A stretch of DNA of 64,000 nucleotides from the NCBI GenBank assembly GCA_022661535.1, contig JAKULF010000007.1:3286001-3350000 (forward strand), read 5' to 3'. Below are positions 10,087-22,833 of the stretch, one piece after another. A model generated the notes under the pieces. The model did not search any database. It had not been told where the DNA came from and saw only the letters and a list, made by a program, of their open reading frames with translations. The translations under genes were made by a program, and so were the position numbers. Every line of letters starts with the position of its first letter. The first letter of the stretch is position 1. This stretch comes from Eutypa lata (taxonomy: Eukaryota > Ascomycota > Sordariomycetes > Xylariales > Diatrypaceae).

Positions 10087-13000
10087 GTAAGTTGTGTGTT
10101 GGTTGGACTCGACCACTGGCTTGAGGTTTTGAGGTTTCACACCGGCAAGGTACTATTGTATGTTAGCTGGTTAGGTACATAGCTGTAGGGAAGATTGAAT
10201 CACACTATAGGCAAATCAGGCGATCTCTCTTTCTATAGATCACGCTAGGATAACCACAGTCTACATTTAGAGTCTACATTTAGAGAGATAGAAGACGCTA
10301 ACCCCAGGAAGGCTGAGCCCGCATCTATGTTAGTTGGTTAGTTCAATTTTTACACATGTGTGTGGTTATGTGGAGTCGCGGTCCAAGAATACTTGGCCCC
10401 GCAGCCCCTGTTCACCGAACAGTTGGGATAACATAGCCCGCTGATCTTCCCTACCTATCACTAATATCGAAGCGCCCCGGCGCCTAACTTCTACCTACCC
10501 CGGCAGATCGTAGACTCACAAACTGACTGTCCACGTATGTATGTGTGTGTGTGGTATGTATGAAGGTAAACCAGTAGAAATTAGGTAACAAGGACTCCCA
10601 TTTGCGATTTGCAGTATTGGGAGAAGGGAGAACACGGGAGAGGCAACCCATCTCACATCACTCATGTTTGCCTTACTCGGCTACTTTATCCATAGCAAAT
10701 AAAAACTCACCCATTTCATATAAATTCTCTTGGAAGTTGTTCACGCTGATGATGCCTAATGCAAGGTGACTCGAATGAGAAAAAGGGCCTCTTTCTCTTG
10801 GGGGCCCGACTATTATCGACCGACCTACCAGTACAATACATAAAGTAGGTAGGTAGGTAGGCAGGTAGGTATGTTATATCAGGAGAGCACACCCACCCAT
10901 CACAAGCCTGAAAAGAGATGGTAACACATCAACGAACCACCAACCTTACCAACCGGAGAGGGTCCTCGTGCAGTCGCCAAGAAATATCCTTTATGTCGCC
11001 AGGTTATGATAACTAGCACAAATCTGAAATTTTTTAATTTTAGTCATCTCGTCACTTTACTCGACAGCAATTGGACGACGTCGAGTGTCATCACCTCGAT
11101 CGTACCCGATCAAACTCACATGCTCCGCTCCAGGGGTAAGTAGCCATGTTTATCTGAGTCCATCTATACATATATCGATTTACCCTTGCTACCTATGTGA
11201 GCGTGCATGAGTACGTAAGTATGTATGTAAGTAATATGTGAGTGAGCCTTATTTCTAGAAACATATACACACCCACCACCTAGTTAGAGACCTGCAGGAT
11301 AAGCTGAGAGTCCTCAATGAAACCCTTTGCTGCCATCGAAGGAATCGAATGTTTCATCGAGAGCAACCCCCCCCCTTGAGGCCCAAAATTTTCATTCGTC
11401 CAAAATCGCGACCCTTCGTTTTCCAGCCATCGGCCACCTCCACGGCAACTCAGACCCGGATCTCCAAATCCACGGTAGCTGCTGGATGCTGCCTCGTGGC
11501 TCAGACAGGGACTTGGCTGCTGATTGCCGGCCTTCGATTGCTTGTCTTGGTTCTCCGACACACTATTATGTCTAAGAGCTGGGCTGATTGGCCCGGTTCT
11601 TCAACACTTCCCAACTGCTAAGTACCTGCAGTTGGGCTGGGTACGAGAAACACCACGCAACGATGTCATTTGCAGGGCGCTTCATCGTCGTGCGAACTGA
11701 GTCCTAGGGCTGATACTCTCCGAACGCCCACGATCGTCGGTGGCCTTGATTGTAATTGGCCGTACTTCTTTCATGAATGCATCGGGGCTTCTGCCCTTTG
11801 AATCCGATTTTCATCTATCTATCTTTGTTTCTATTCTGAGGTCATAAAAAAGCAGAGATAGACTAATGCACTCTCCAAAGTTTGGTAGAAAGGGATAGCA
11901 GTACCCACACCCCTTCGTGCAACCTCATGTAAGCAAAGCCTGTCAGGGCAGTATCCGGACACCCCGATGCATAGTAAGTCGGTTTACCCCTGGATATTCG
12001 TGCTGTCATGATTACAATGTCCTAGATATAGGTTGAGCTAATGTGAGCGCTCCCCCCAACTGGTCGTGTCAATCTCCAATGTGGATACTAACGACGTGCA
12101 TCGTCGCCAACCGCATCTTCAGCTGATTGCCGTATCCGTCTTTAGAGTAGATGGTTCTATAACCAAAAAGGGATCTTCATTTGGTTGAAGCCCCAAGAAG
12201 GCAGAATTCACCGTACAATGAATGTACTGCTTCACGTCTCAGGTACTTGTAATATGCTAGCCTCCGTGAACTCGGCAATAGGAGTGACCACGAGTGACCG
12301 AGAGCTAGCTGTCACTATTCTATGCAGTAAATTTGAATTAACAAGCCAACTTTCACACCTCTAGCCACACTAGTCTAGTCTCTTCGTGGGGGTATGGCGA
12401 CTGTTGCTAAATATGCAAAAATGCTCCAATGGTCATGACCCCTGACGTTGCATCAACAACTTCCGGGCCGTACAACAGCCGCGTAGAGACCAGGGGCGAA
12501 ATGAGGATCGTTGCCCTGATTTCGTGAATGATGCAGCATCTAGTGCTAGTGTTTCAAAAATCGCACATAAAAGTTAAGCGCGTGGACGTATGTGTCAGGT
12601 AAGTTGCCAAAGCCGAGTCGCCACGCGCTCAAACAACCGCCGGTCCGGTCTAGACTCCAAGTGAGATTACGGGTTGCTAACCGATGGATTCCGTTAATCA
12701 AACCACCTACCTGTAAGAGATCATGGTCGACACCACGTTTGATGATTTAGCAGTTGGTCATTCCCTGCTAGGACTTGTCATGAGGTTTGAAAGGACTTTG
12801 CGCTAGTTTTTGTGGCAATAGGGGTAGCTTCTGCTAACCGACTCACCTACCAAGCTTCATCTGAAGCTATATACAACAGGCACCTAGAATTCATGGTTAC
12901 TTAATCTGAAAGGATAGGTTCATGGAAAATAATAATGTCGTTATAATCAATAATTTAGCTGCTTCGGACATAAACGCTCACAGGGTAAAGGGGGGGTACA

Positions 13001-14534
13001 CTAGCGTAACTTCTCAGTCGGCGCTGTTGTCTCCTTAAGCGGTATCATCGCATTATCCATTCAGTGCTTGATGTTGAAGTACTCTTACCAAAGATTTGTA
13101 GGGGCTTGGGACACTGTCATAGATTCGTTGGGATGTATCTTTATTAGTCTTTAAAGTCGATCCGCTGAAGCCAGGCTTCTCCCTCAGGTAGGAGGGCACT
13201 GTACCAAGCTACTCTGCTATATATCTAGACAACTGTCGCCGGATACTCAGTAGTGATAGAGCCCCATTGTCGTCCTAGAATAGACCCTGTTCTCGACATT
13301 ATTACTTGAATTAATGTGATCCGTACATATGTATGCTAGCGTGCTTTGTGCAATATCGCCCAAAGTTGTTGCGCGTTTTCCCCAGCCTTGCCTTTTCTGA
13401 AAGGGCAGAAAACAGCCACCTCCTAATCAAAATGAGGCTTGGCTGGATGATACAACAGAATAATCTCACGTCAGGGGGGGGCCGTGGACTCATTTCCCGA
13501 CGGACATTGTTCTGGCACGGATGGGACAAGTTTCTAGCGTGGCCATCCATTGACACATTACTTACCTGACTCCGACTAAAAAGGGACATTAGCACAACTA
13601 CGAATCTCTAGTTGTATCATAGCAAATTCAGTATATGAAAGAGCATTTGTTTAGTGTGATATTAAAGCAGAGGGAAAGAGGTACACAGGTAAACAAGCTT
13701 CGTGAGAACGCGTGTCCCCAACCCGGCACGAAGAACCCCTGAAGCACCATTTTCTCCCCTGGAGAACACCCCCAAACACTTCTCACTTCTGACTTACGCA
13801 CTCACGCAATCTTCTCCGGAATCTCATAGTTAGCAAGCTACTGCATAGGAATGATCAATACACACAGAGACCGAGAGAACATAATGAACTTGAACCCCCC
13901 CTGGACTCACATGAAATCCACCATAACAACCAACACAAGACGCTTCATCGCGACCGAACCCCCCTTTCGACACTGATCGATCAGCCGCCGGATGCTACTT
14001 AAACTGTGGCGGGATTCGATTCCTACGGACTACCTAACAACGCAGCAAAGCCGACGACCCTTAGCTACATAGCTAGCTAGCCAGCATTATCCTGGCCATG
14101 CCTCCCTATCGACCCGTCACCACCGCGTCTATTTCCCCGGACGCCACCACCACGGCGTTACTGTACCTACATGCGTACCTATCTATCTAGTTAGCGACCA
14201 ACATACATACTTACCTACCGATCCGATGTAACGAGCTAGCCACCAACCCACCACCATGCATTCAACGCCCACGCACATGAACCTAAACACCTGCCGAATG
14301 GGTCTTTGCCGCGAACGTATCGTTTCACCCTCTACCTAAAACACGTCGGCAGGAGATGGTGATGGGATGGATGGATGGAATGGATGGATCCCCACTGTTG
14401 CCGCCCTGGACGAGTGAACTGAACGCGTAGCTTAAGTTGGCTCTTGTAGGTAGGTAAGTGAGAAAGCCGTATGTATGCATGGTCCTTCCTTTCTTGCCGC
14501 TGATACACACGGGACGACAGCACTTCTCCGAAAC

Positions 14535-14556
14535 CACGCACGCACGCACGCACGCA
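14535..14556. repeat. (CACG)n microsatellite
   Basis: About five perfect CACG units in an otherwise unannotated region. Confidence 0.85.
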
Positions 14557-15573
14557 CTCAAGCACGCCGACGACTACGACTACTACTACTACTACCACCG
14601 AAAGGGTCAAATAGCCGCCGAAGGATTTCCGGTCTCTCACCTTACCCTACCTAAACCCTCCCCTCACCCTAGATACGTTTTACTGCCATGTAACGAACCT
14701 CTTGGTAGTGTCACGGCGATCCGATCCACTAACCATTGCGCCGCTATGTTCTCCAAAGGATACAAGGGAACAAAGCTAACAGCTTACCACCTATAGTTGG
14801 ATATCTGGCTGATACGTATACTGGTCCCCAGCCAGTGCCGTGATAGGCAATCTCAAGTGACAAGAGTCCGAGTTCGATGTCTTCCGACGCTAACTCACCT
14901 ATCGTCTCCTCGTTGAATGAGTGGCGTTCTCCCAATATGTATCCGTGATTTATTTCCCGCCTCGATGTCACGGGGCAGGGATCTAAAGGCATCCATCCAT
15001 CCATCCACCTAGAACTGCATATGTGATTCCCACTTTCACCAAGTCGCCACGCCCCAAAGAGGATGCAGACAGAGTTCCAAGCCGGTATTTAGAATATTAA
15101 GGGGGAAAGGCATATCTGGATTCGTGAACATGATGGGCGCCAACCAGCCTGTGCCGTAACATTACCTACCTGCGAACATTAGTGACAACTAAGTGAGACT
15201 TAGCTAGGAGTTGAAGGCACCTTTCCCGTGGTTGGAATTACAGATAAGAGGGAGTGCACCTCTCCTCACTTATATTGGCCCAGTACATGTGATAAGATAC
15301 GTAAGTAGCTAGTGATCCTTGATAGTGTCAGACATCAACCTAGGTTAAGAGATGGATATATATCTATTCACGCATAATGACTACTCAGTCGACATTCACA
15401 TAGGCAACGTCTCCAAGAGTCAACTAATCACAGTCCAAATTAACCAGAAGGGTATCACTTTATTCGTGGGTATAATATAGCTCGAGCGTAATCCTATCCA
15501 AATGAGAAGCCCGTTCTCCGTCCTCAAAACCGGTGGCGCAAACTCCATTCACCGTACCAACCCAGCAAGACCT

Positions 15574-18279
15574 TCACGTACACCCATCACACTCCTTATG
15601 GTCGCAAGGAAAATTAATGCATTGACGACTTATCTCAGACATAATCTCTCCACATTGGCACTACACTTTAGTTAGCAACACGATTATATAGTTGAATAGA
15701 TCGGGGATGACTCACACAGAAGCAGCGATACTCATGCGCCCGTCTCCGTTTAACAGCACGCCCATTACTATCCACCGCTTTCTTTTTCGGCTTCCGTTTT
15801 TGAATGACCTGTCTACTTAACTTTCCCGGATGTTCAGTAGTTGGTTGGGTAGAATCACGAAGTAGTGATAGCGAAGGAGACTGGTCGGAATCATCCGAGT
15901 CGGGAGCCAAGAGGTCTTGTGGTTGGTCTGGATCTACATCCTTCCAATCGCAAATCTCCTTCAAAGCTAAGTTGTTTCTACCGACGAAGTGGTTGTCTAT
16001 ATGGTCAAACCGTTCGTTCCAGGCTCCGAGTCCCTTTTGTTTGCTTTCAACTACAGCATCACAGAAACCACACCAGAATCGAGCTTCGTAGTTTCTGCCG
16101 ATGCGACAAGACTCAAGCTTACTTTCCAATACTTTCCGGTCCTCCATGCCGTGGAATGTCTGCAGGTGTAGCTTGAAGTTTTCTTGTCGACGAAACACTT
16201 TCCTACATACTTCAGATGGAAGACCACCGTGCTGCACATCACACTTCCAGACATCCAGCTGGAAATGTTGACTGTTCTCATGACGTTTCCAGTCATTTTT
16301 GCTTCCGAATTTCTTGGTGCAAGAAGGGAATGTGCAACTGTACGGCTTTACATGCCGCTTTTCATGTTTTCTAGAAGAACGGTTAGGTAATAGTAGACAA
16401 GAAGAGATAGTGAACACACCTTAGTTCGCAACGTCGACTGAATGTCTTCCCACATTCCGAACAAGGGTGAAGATGCTCTTGGTTAGAGTTGGTGGTTATT
16501 TCTGCTAGGGCCTTGATATCTGGTTGTACGGATGATTCCTTCTTATATCCCAGTTTCCTGAGGAGGCCATTGCTTTGAAGAGTCTCAAGCAGCCTACCGA
16601 CCTCCGTTTGGTCGGTCAAATCGAACGAGCGAAGGCCCGATTTCACATTTTGCTGGCTATCAGACTCGGAAGAGTCAAGAGGATCACAATCAACTTCCTT
16701 GAGCTCTTTCACAAGCTCAGGGGAGTCCGCACCCACAGACAAGTCATTGGATTCATCCGGAGACTCAGTCTGGCCATCTTCTATCTCATGTCTAGATGGT
16801 GATAACCTGCGTTCTTGGTCTTCTGGCTGCAAGGCCCCAACACCAGAAAGCAATGTGCTGCCTTCGCTCAGCGATTCCGATTGATGACCTTCAGCCTGAA
16901 ACTCGCGACTAGTGGCCTCTTCTACTGTCTTCTTAAGTGAGTCCAGTGACAGACTAGTATTCTGAGGATACGTAGACGGTACTCTTGAATCAGACCTAGG
17001 CAAAGGGGGAGTGTTCTGAGAGGTATCCTCTAGAGTGAGGGTATCATTTTCACTAGTGTTCCCAATGAGTTTCTCAGTTGGACTCGGCTCATTTGACAGT
17101 TCAGCTATCTCGCTCTGGGGGAGTTGCCAATAGCTTCCGGGAACGTTGTTTGACCCTGATGGAAATGAAGAGAAATGAGGAAAACTTGTGTTGATGTTTT
17201 CCCGAGCAAGATCGGATATCACAGCAGGTGGCGCAGACGGCGCTGGTGGTGGTCTTCAAGCAGAGTCAGTAAATTCTTTCACGTTCAGACGGTGGATCTT
17301 ACGTCACGACGTATTTTTCCAATTCATCATCAGGCACGTCATTTTGATGTACACGTTTCAAGTGAGCACGGAAGTTATCTGCCCTTGGCCATATCTTTCC
17401 CCTGCTTTTACACGAGGGCATAGGACACGTGTATCGATTCCCGGCAGCAGCCGTATCTGGGTGTACACTCCTCTTATGTCTGTCCAGGTCATTCGAGGTG
17501 CTGAATCCTTCACGACGAGTACAGTGGGGTACATCGCAACGGTAGGGTTTGGTATGTCTTTGTGTATGCTTCCTGATGGTGGTGGGTCTTAGCAAGGGAA
17601 CGTTTATGCATATGGAAGTTATCGGAACTAGAATTGCTTACTTCAGCTCCGAGTTCGTTTTGAGCACCTTATTGCATGTGTTACATATTATGGAGGGTGT
17701 ATTAGGTTGCGATGAGTGGTCACCGAACTTGGATCCTCCCTGTGACAGCTGCCATGAGTTTCCTTGGCTAGACAATATTTCAGGGTCAAAGTTTGGGAAA
17801 GTAAGGTCACTCATATGTCCAACCACACTCTGGGTCTCCGTACTCCGTTCATAGGTTTCGTCACAGACAGAGTTATTAGTGACGCTGTGCTTGGCTCCAT
17901 AGCTTCCATACCCGGAGTCAGATGGAAGGATAGTGGAACATTCCGAAGGGACTACATTCTCGCGAAACTGGAAGATGTGAGAATTGGTGCGTAGATTCCC
18001 GACGGTAGATGATGGCTCGGTATCAACTTGGGTCGCAAGCCCAGTCCAAGGACCATTCACATCGCGATACCAATGGAACAAGTTAGGGGGGATTTGAGGA
18101 ATTTTGTGGTAATCGGCCTGAGCCCGACCAGAAGGAAAAGGTAAGTTTCCATTGATCTGTTCCAATCCGGCGAGGTCCTGAGAGGAAGTAAAGCTATTTG
18201 GCATTTCAGTAGCCTTCGTAGCATCCAAGGTAGATGCATCCGCGGACCCTGAGGACAGCCTAGCTAAGTGGTCTGTCAT
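15574..18279 (-). CDS. Multi-C2H2 zinc-finger regulator with duplicated finger module
   Basis: Five-exon model: 18279-17642, 17572-17303, 17253-16420, 16370-15716, 15660-15574, giving 827 residues. Introns are 69, 49, 49 and 55 bp, with GTAAGC, GTAAGA, GTGTGT and GTGAGT donors; three of the four junctions restore an interrupted finger or linker. Fingers: C199-C202-H215-H219; C225-C230-H245-H250; C262-C267-H283-H288; then, after about 275 disordered S/E-rich residues, C567-C570-H583-H587; C593-C598-H611-H616; C624-C636-H649-H654; and C681-C684-H704-H708 (AWNERFDHIDNH). Fingers 1-3 and 4-6 share the same spacing and helix words (ELKKH/ELRKH, SNDLDRH/KNDWKRH, RADNF/RQENF). The last exon adds a Cys-rich tail with seven cysteines in the last 35 residues (CFCCQCGEI..., ending CDHKECDGCT). 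Basic clusters near the end could be nuclear signals. Probably a DNA-binding regulator; targets unknown. Confidence 0.85.
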
Positions 18280-21200
18280 ATTGGGCGCCTACCCCTGAGG
18301 TCATTCAGCTGTAAGGCCTCGTCCAAATAGTCCAAGAAAGGATAAGAAGAACAAATCCTACGTAGGTAGTAGGTAGCCTGAGATCCGACGTCTTCCGTAA
18401 GCCGGAAAGTTCTTGGAGCTAGCGGACCGAATGGAGCCAGTCAACGAAATGGTTAACCGGGGGCTATACTGATAAACAGAGCCGCGAGGTTTACAGCGCT
18501 CAACCGGGGATCAAATGGGCTAGGCTGTAAGTATGCTATCTTGCTATCGCGGACCAGTGCACGTTCTAAGAGGGCCGCATTGATGTGTTCAATAGCCGGA
18601 AGGAGGTACTTGGGAATATTGCGGAAAAGCGGGCAACGAAAGTTATGAGCAATAGCTATAGGCGACGTCTACTCGGTCAGTTGTCTCTAGAAAGCAATTT
18701 GGCGGCGCTGAGTGTTGGAACGTTGACTGATTGGATTGATAAGCTGAATGAACAGGTAGAATAGGCAACTATGAAATGTGCCGCCCCGACATTCTTAATT
18801 AGGAAATATTCGGGTTTAGTAAAGTCATAATCGCTTTTATGGCTTCCAAATGTAGGAGAGGAGGACAACGGAATGTACAAATGTGCCCTACTTCTCTCGG
18901 TTAAAAGAGCCTCAAGAATTCAATCGAGTGGGAAAGGAATGTTCGGAGAGAGAGAAAAACAAGGAGCGGGCAGTGTGGTATGAGCAGGCAGAGGGAGGAG
19001 TGTGACAAGTCCTATCCAAGTATGTATTGTATGTATGTAGTAAGGCAACCATCGACCACCAGAGTGAGGCGAGACATGCCACCATGCATTCATCATGCAT
19101 GTCAGGTGGGACTAGTTGCCTTGATTCCCATTATCCACCAATTAAGATCTCTCAATGACAACTGAACTTCATTTGTGACGCAATTACCTTCTAAACTACA
19201 TACTTTTGTTTTATGCATTTATGCATATTTATGCATCAACTAGTAATGGTTACTCGTATAAGATAATTTTGTTAATTGGCCTCACTTGCCAAGGTCTTAT
19301 CTTTTAACCTGCTGGTGTGTTGTTGAGCCGCACCTAAAGCATACCTACCCACCTATACTACCTACCTACTTATATCCCTTATAAACAGGTGGGCCAGGTC
19401 TTCTACATAGGCACGATAGGTAACGAGGAACGTTGGTTGGCTAGATTATGGTAACGACAAGTTCTAATATAACAATAGATTCCTAAACATTCTTATTAAT
19501 CACCAAGCTACTATTTTATTGCAATAGCTATGTTATGTCCAAGGGTGACTAGGTTTATTCATCTCATCGTTACCCCGCCGTCCTTTCATTTCTTCTATTC
19601 AACCCAGTACACATAGGGGGAATAGGGGGCCCCGCGGTGACTTATACTGCCTTGTCATACTAAGAGCATCCGTATAGTCTAGCTCCTCGATGCTGATGAA
19701 AGGATATGATACATCTTACTTTCGCGGACTTGGGAAAATTACATGTTCCTGGTGTTTTCTTGCTGGCCGTGTTCTGAGAATAGACTGGCTATTAAGACTT
19801 CCAAGACAGCAATGCTTCGTGCCCTATTCAGCACCTTTAGACTAAAAGATGCAGCAATTCTTTGCAGCTTTAGATACGTATATATTTTACCAAATAAGCT
19901 TTGAGTCATCAATTTAGCCCCTTTCTGACTGGATCCGCCGACAAGGTTAGTGATATAGGTGGTAGATGACATTTTTTTTGATATCTCTATATATCAGTTC
20001 GTCTGGAAGATGAGCATAGTAATAACGTAGTTATGAGTGTTGTTGTGGTATTGTAGCTTTCGCTAGGACGCCAATTCACATCAATCATTGCATAATAATT
20101 AGTCAAGAGCTGTGTCAAAGGTGGAATTCGTGAGAAAAAATAGCATGATATCTAGAGAGGTCTCAACTTTCGTGCCGTTCAGAAGTTTTAAATAGATCCA
20201 GTCCCTTCCGTTTAGGGGTCTGTTTCAGAAATGGACACACACCAAAAATATGAAAACAGCCTCGGTTAGTTGATCTTTTGGAGACGCCAGTGTACTCCTA
20301 AGTGAAGCTATCCGTATGAAGTCATTGTTATGGCAGTCAATTGCTGTAAGTCCCCCATGACAGCCTTTTACTTTTCCTGACATAAAAAATATATTGATCT
20401 AAGTGCTATCTAATATCAAGCCCGCATGTCATGCAATGAAAATTCGAAGGACAATATATGTTATATCCAGACTTGGTCCAATATGTGTATGGTCACCTTG
20501 CTTAATACTTAGAAGATTATCTAACTTATCAGACGGTAGGTGGCTTGCAAGCTAACAGGCAACCGCAAGGACTTAGTTCGCCATATCACGGACTTGATTT
20601 AGCTTTGTTAAGAATTGATTGCAAAGAAACAGTCCGTCTTAGCCTCAGCTAATGTTAGGTTCGGAACCTTCTTTAGACGCTCTCATACGAAAATTGCAAT
20701 AGGTTCATTTCTACCTCTAGTTAGGCAACGCATGTGTTAGGACCATGAAAAAAAGCCTAGGCTGGTACGAGAAGGTTCTCCATGGCCCACTGGAATTGCA
20801 GATGCAAATGCAGATGCACGTAATAGGCACCTTTCGGGCATGTTTCCCGGGATGTGTACCTATCTGCAGGGTATCTTCAACAACCACCCCCACGCTCGAG
20901 TACAGTCAGTCTCATGGCCAACGGAGCCCAGAGTTATAGCACGTTGTTGATGATGCTAGCATCGGGAACATTAGATTCCCACACCATGGAAACTTTAGGG
21001 AGGCCGAAGAAAGAAGACCAGACCTATTCTCCTACATAACTAGTTAAAACCGGCCTCGGGAGGTCGCAGGGTCTCCATGCACGTGTTCCTGCAAACATTC
21101 TGACAGTGGGAAGTATCTGAGACAATACGTTGTAGTTGTGAGATAGGTATATTTTATTTCCTGTTGGAGATCGCTAGCAAGGGAAGTTGGAGACTCAGCA

Positions 21201-22572
21201 GCAGATAGTGAAGATGGCTTTCGGTGATAGGTGGTGGGTGACCTTTGTAATCTCCTGCTACCACGATGAGTATCCCTACATCGGTCTATATTCGGTGCTT
21301 ACACTAAGCCACCCAGTCTTTATTGCTAATGATCTATCTAGTTCATGTCCAGGGTGTCGAGTATGTATATTGTTTGCTAATTATGACCGATGTGAGGCTG
21401 GGCCTAGCCTCCTTCTCGGCCCGCGCCGCAAGGAACATGACCTCAACAGCATCAAAACATTTCAAAGCCGGGGAGCAGCAGCTTTTCTGTACTGCGATTC
21501 ATTCGACGACCGGGTCTCTGGAATCAATCCCCGGCTTGGGGAAGAGGCACCTAACCGCTGAAGAAAAATTTTCTGAGATGTCAGTTCGTCGCGATCGGAT
21601 ACGCACATCCCATCATGCAAGCCTAGCTTAATCTTGATGTTATGTTATGGGCAATTTTCATTTTTTTTCTTCCATTGAAGTCATCTAGTTCGGCTTAAAG
21701 GCGAAGGAGTACGGTTAACAGCGGCGTTTCGCCGAGTACTTACCTCTTGTACTATACGATCACTTACGTCGAGTTTTCTATGGTTGTTTCGTGATATGTC
21801 ATTGGACCTCTACCAATTCCGAGGGACGCTCTGGTGATATCCGCGGAGATGGATACACGTCGCTCCCGCCTAGGGCTTAGATGAAGGCCTCGTCTACGTT
21901 TCGTCTTAGACTTGATAATAAATAGAGCGGAGATAACGGGAAAAGTGACACGTCATGCCGAGTAGATGATAGAAGCTATAAATCTCAGATTTATGTGGTT
22001 CGTCTGTTCTTATGGGATGCAACATCCCCTTCTGCGTAAGCAGGTAACCTCTGAGCGATGGGAATGGGTGCGTTCAGGCCTCGTTATTACGCGTTATTAG
22101 CAAACCTGTGACCAGAAGAACGCCCTTGCCTGACCCACAGAGTGTCGATCTCCCCTGGACGAAGTGATTGTCTCGTTGAGGTCGAGATGCATCATGGATA
22201 AAAGGAGGCAGGGGAGGAGGGGGTCCAAGTTCCTCCAGCGCGCCTGCAAAAGATGGGGTGTATAAAGGACCAATGCCGTCCGTGAGATGAGGAAAATGAT
22301 CTCATCAGCTCACTCACCGTTCTGCTCCTAGGCCTCCATAGCAATCGGGAAGAAAAAAAAATAAGAAATCACAGAACTCTCAGGTATGAACCACAGAACC
22401 GGTACACCACGTCTCATGCTCACCCGATGTTCTAGGAGTCGAACCGCTAGACACGACTTGAGTACGAGCTCTTCTTTGTACCTTTGGCGGAACGACGATA
22501 TCTCACCGCTAACAGCTCACCATCTACCCACCTCCCAGACAAAGTCTCCGAGAGAGAAATAGGACAGCCGCC
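18280..22572. other. Gene-poor stretch of about 4.3 kb
   Basis: The first part should contain the promoter of the minus-strand finger gene. Beyond that I see no supportable gene. Frames near 21187-21631 overlap in two phases and show no family resemblance. Base composition is mixed and not collapsed to A+T, so this is not the RIP-type sequence seen after 54.6 kb. Confidence 0.5.
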
Positions 22573-22833
22573 ATGTGCGACTGGGAGGAATTTCTTTTCG
22601 TATGCCAACATTCGGTTCTTCGCCTGAAGTCATACTGCCACTTCGCGCGCAACGACCCCAACCACCAGTGCCTGGGCGTCAAGGTCCTGCGGGAGTCCTG
22701 GTTCCAGGAAGGCATGCTCTGTGACCAATGCATCACGAACGGGTTCCGCCTCCATAACGGACGGATCTGGCAAGACCCACGTGGTGCAAGTCAGGTACGC
22801 CAGCAGCATGGTGGCCACAGGGGAGGACGCTGA
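22573..22833 (+). CDS. Small Cys/His-containing hypothetical protein
   Basis: An 86-codon frame opens with a good start context (GCCGCCATG). The first 70 residues look like a compact conserved domain: MCDWEEF, CQHSVLRLKSYCHF, ARNDPNHQC and CDQCI, with six cysteines and three histidines in pairs that could bind a metal or form disulphides. I have the impression of similar small fungal proteins with this opening but cannot name a family. The last 17 codons (after QDPR) are G/R/Q-rich and may be non-coding; a GTACGC donor lies just inside them, so the real C-terminus could be in another exon. No signal peptide or membrane segment is visible. It is isolated, more than 1.5 kb from its neighbours. 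Confidence 0.5.
   Translation: MCDWEEFLFVCQHSVLRLKSYCHFARNDPNHQCLGVKVLRESWFQEGMLCDQCITNGFRLHNGRIWQDPRGASQVRQQHGGHRGGR

Larger units (their letters stand above)
7730..15573. other. Gene-poor stretch of about 7.8 kb
   Basis: No frame here has the codon pattern, splice-joined domains or family resemblance seen in the called genes; the longest frames are about 125 codons and unremarkable. The part next to 7730 should hold the promoter of the zinc-finger gene, and the part next to 15573 its relative's terminator. Short tandem repeats occur at 10050-10086, 10846-10871 and 14535-14556. Many isolated TAGGTAGG/CCTACCTA words are scattered through it. Confidence 0.5.

Noticed and set aside
21187..21631. 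Two overlapping plus frames of 124 and 102 codons
   Set aside because: They overlap in different phases, neither shows conserved motifs, and codon use is unlike the called genes.
22428..22472. Possible tRNA B-box on the minus strand (GGTTCGACTCC)
   Set aside because: The flanking bases do not pair as a T-stem and no matching A-box or acceptor stem is found.
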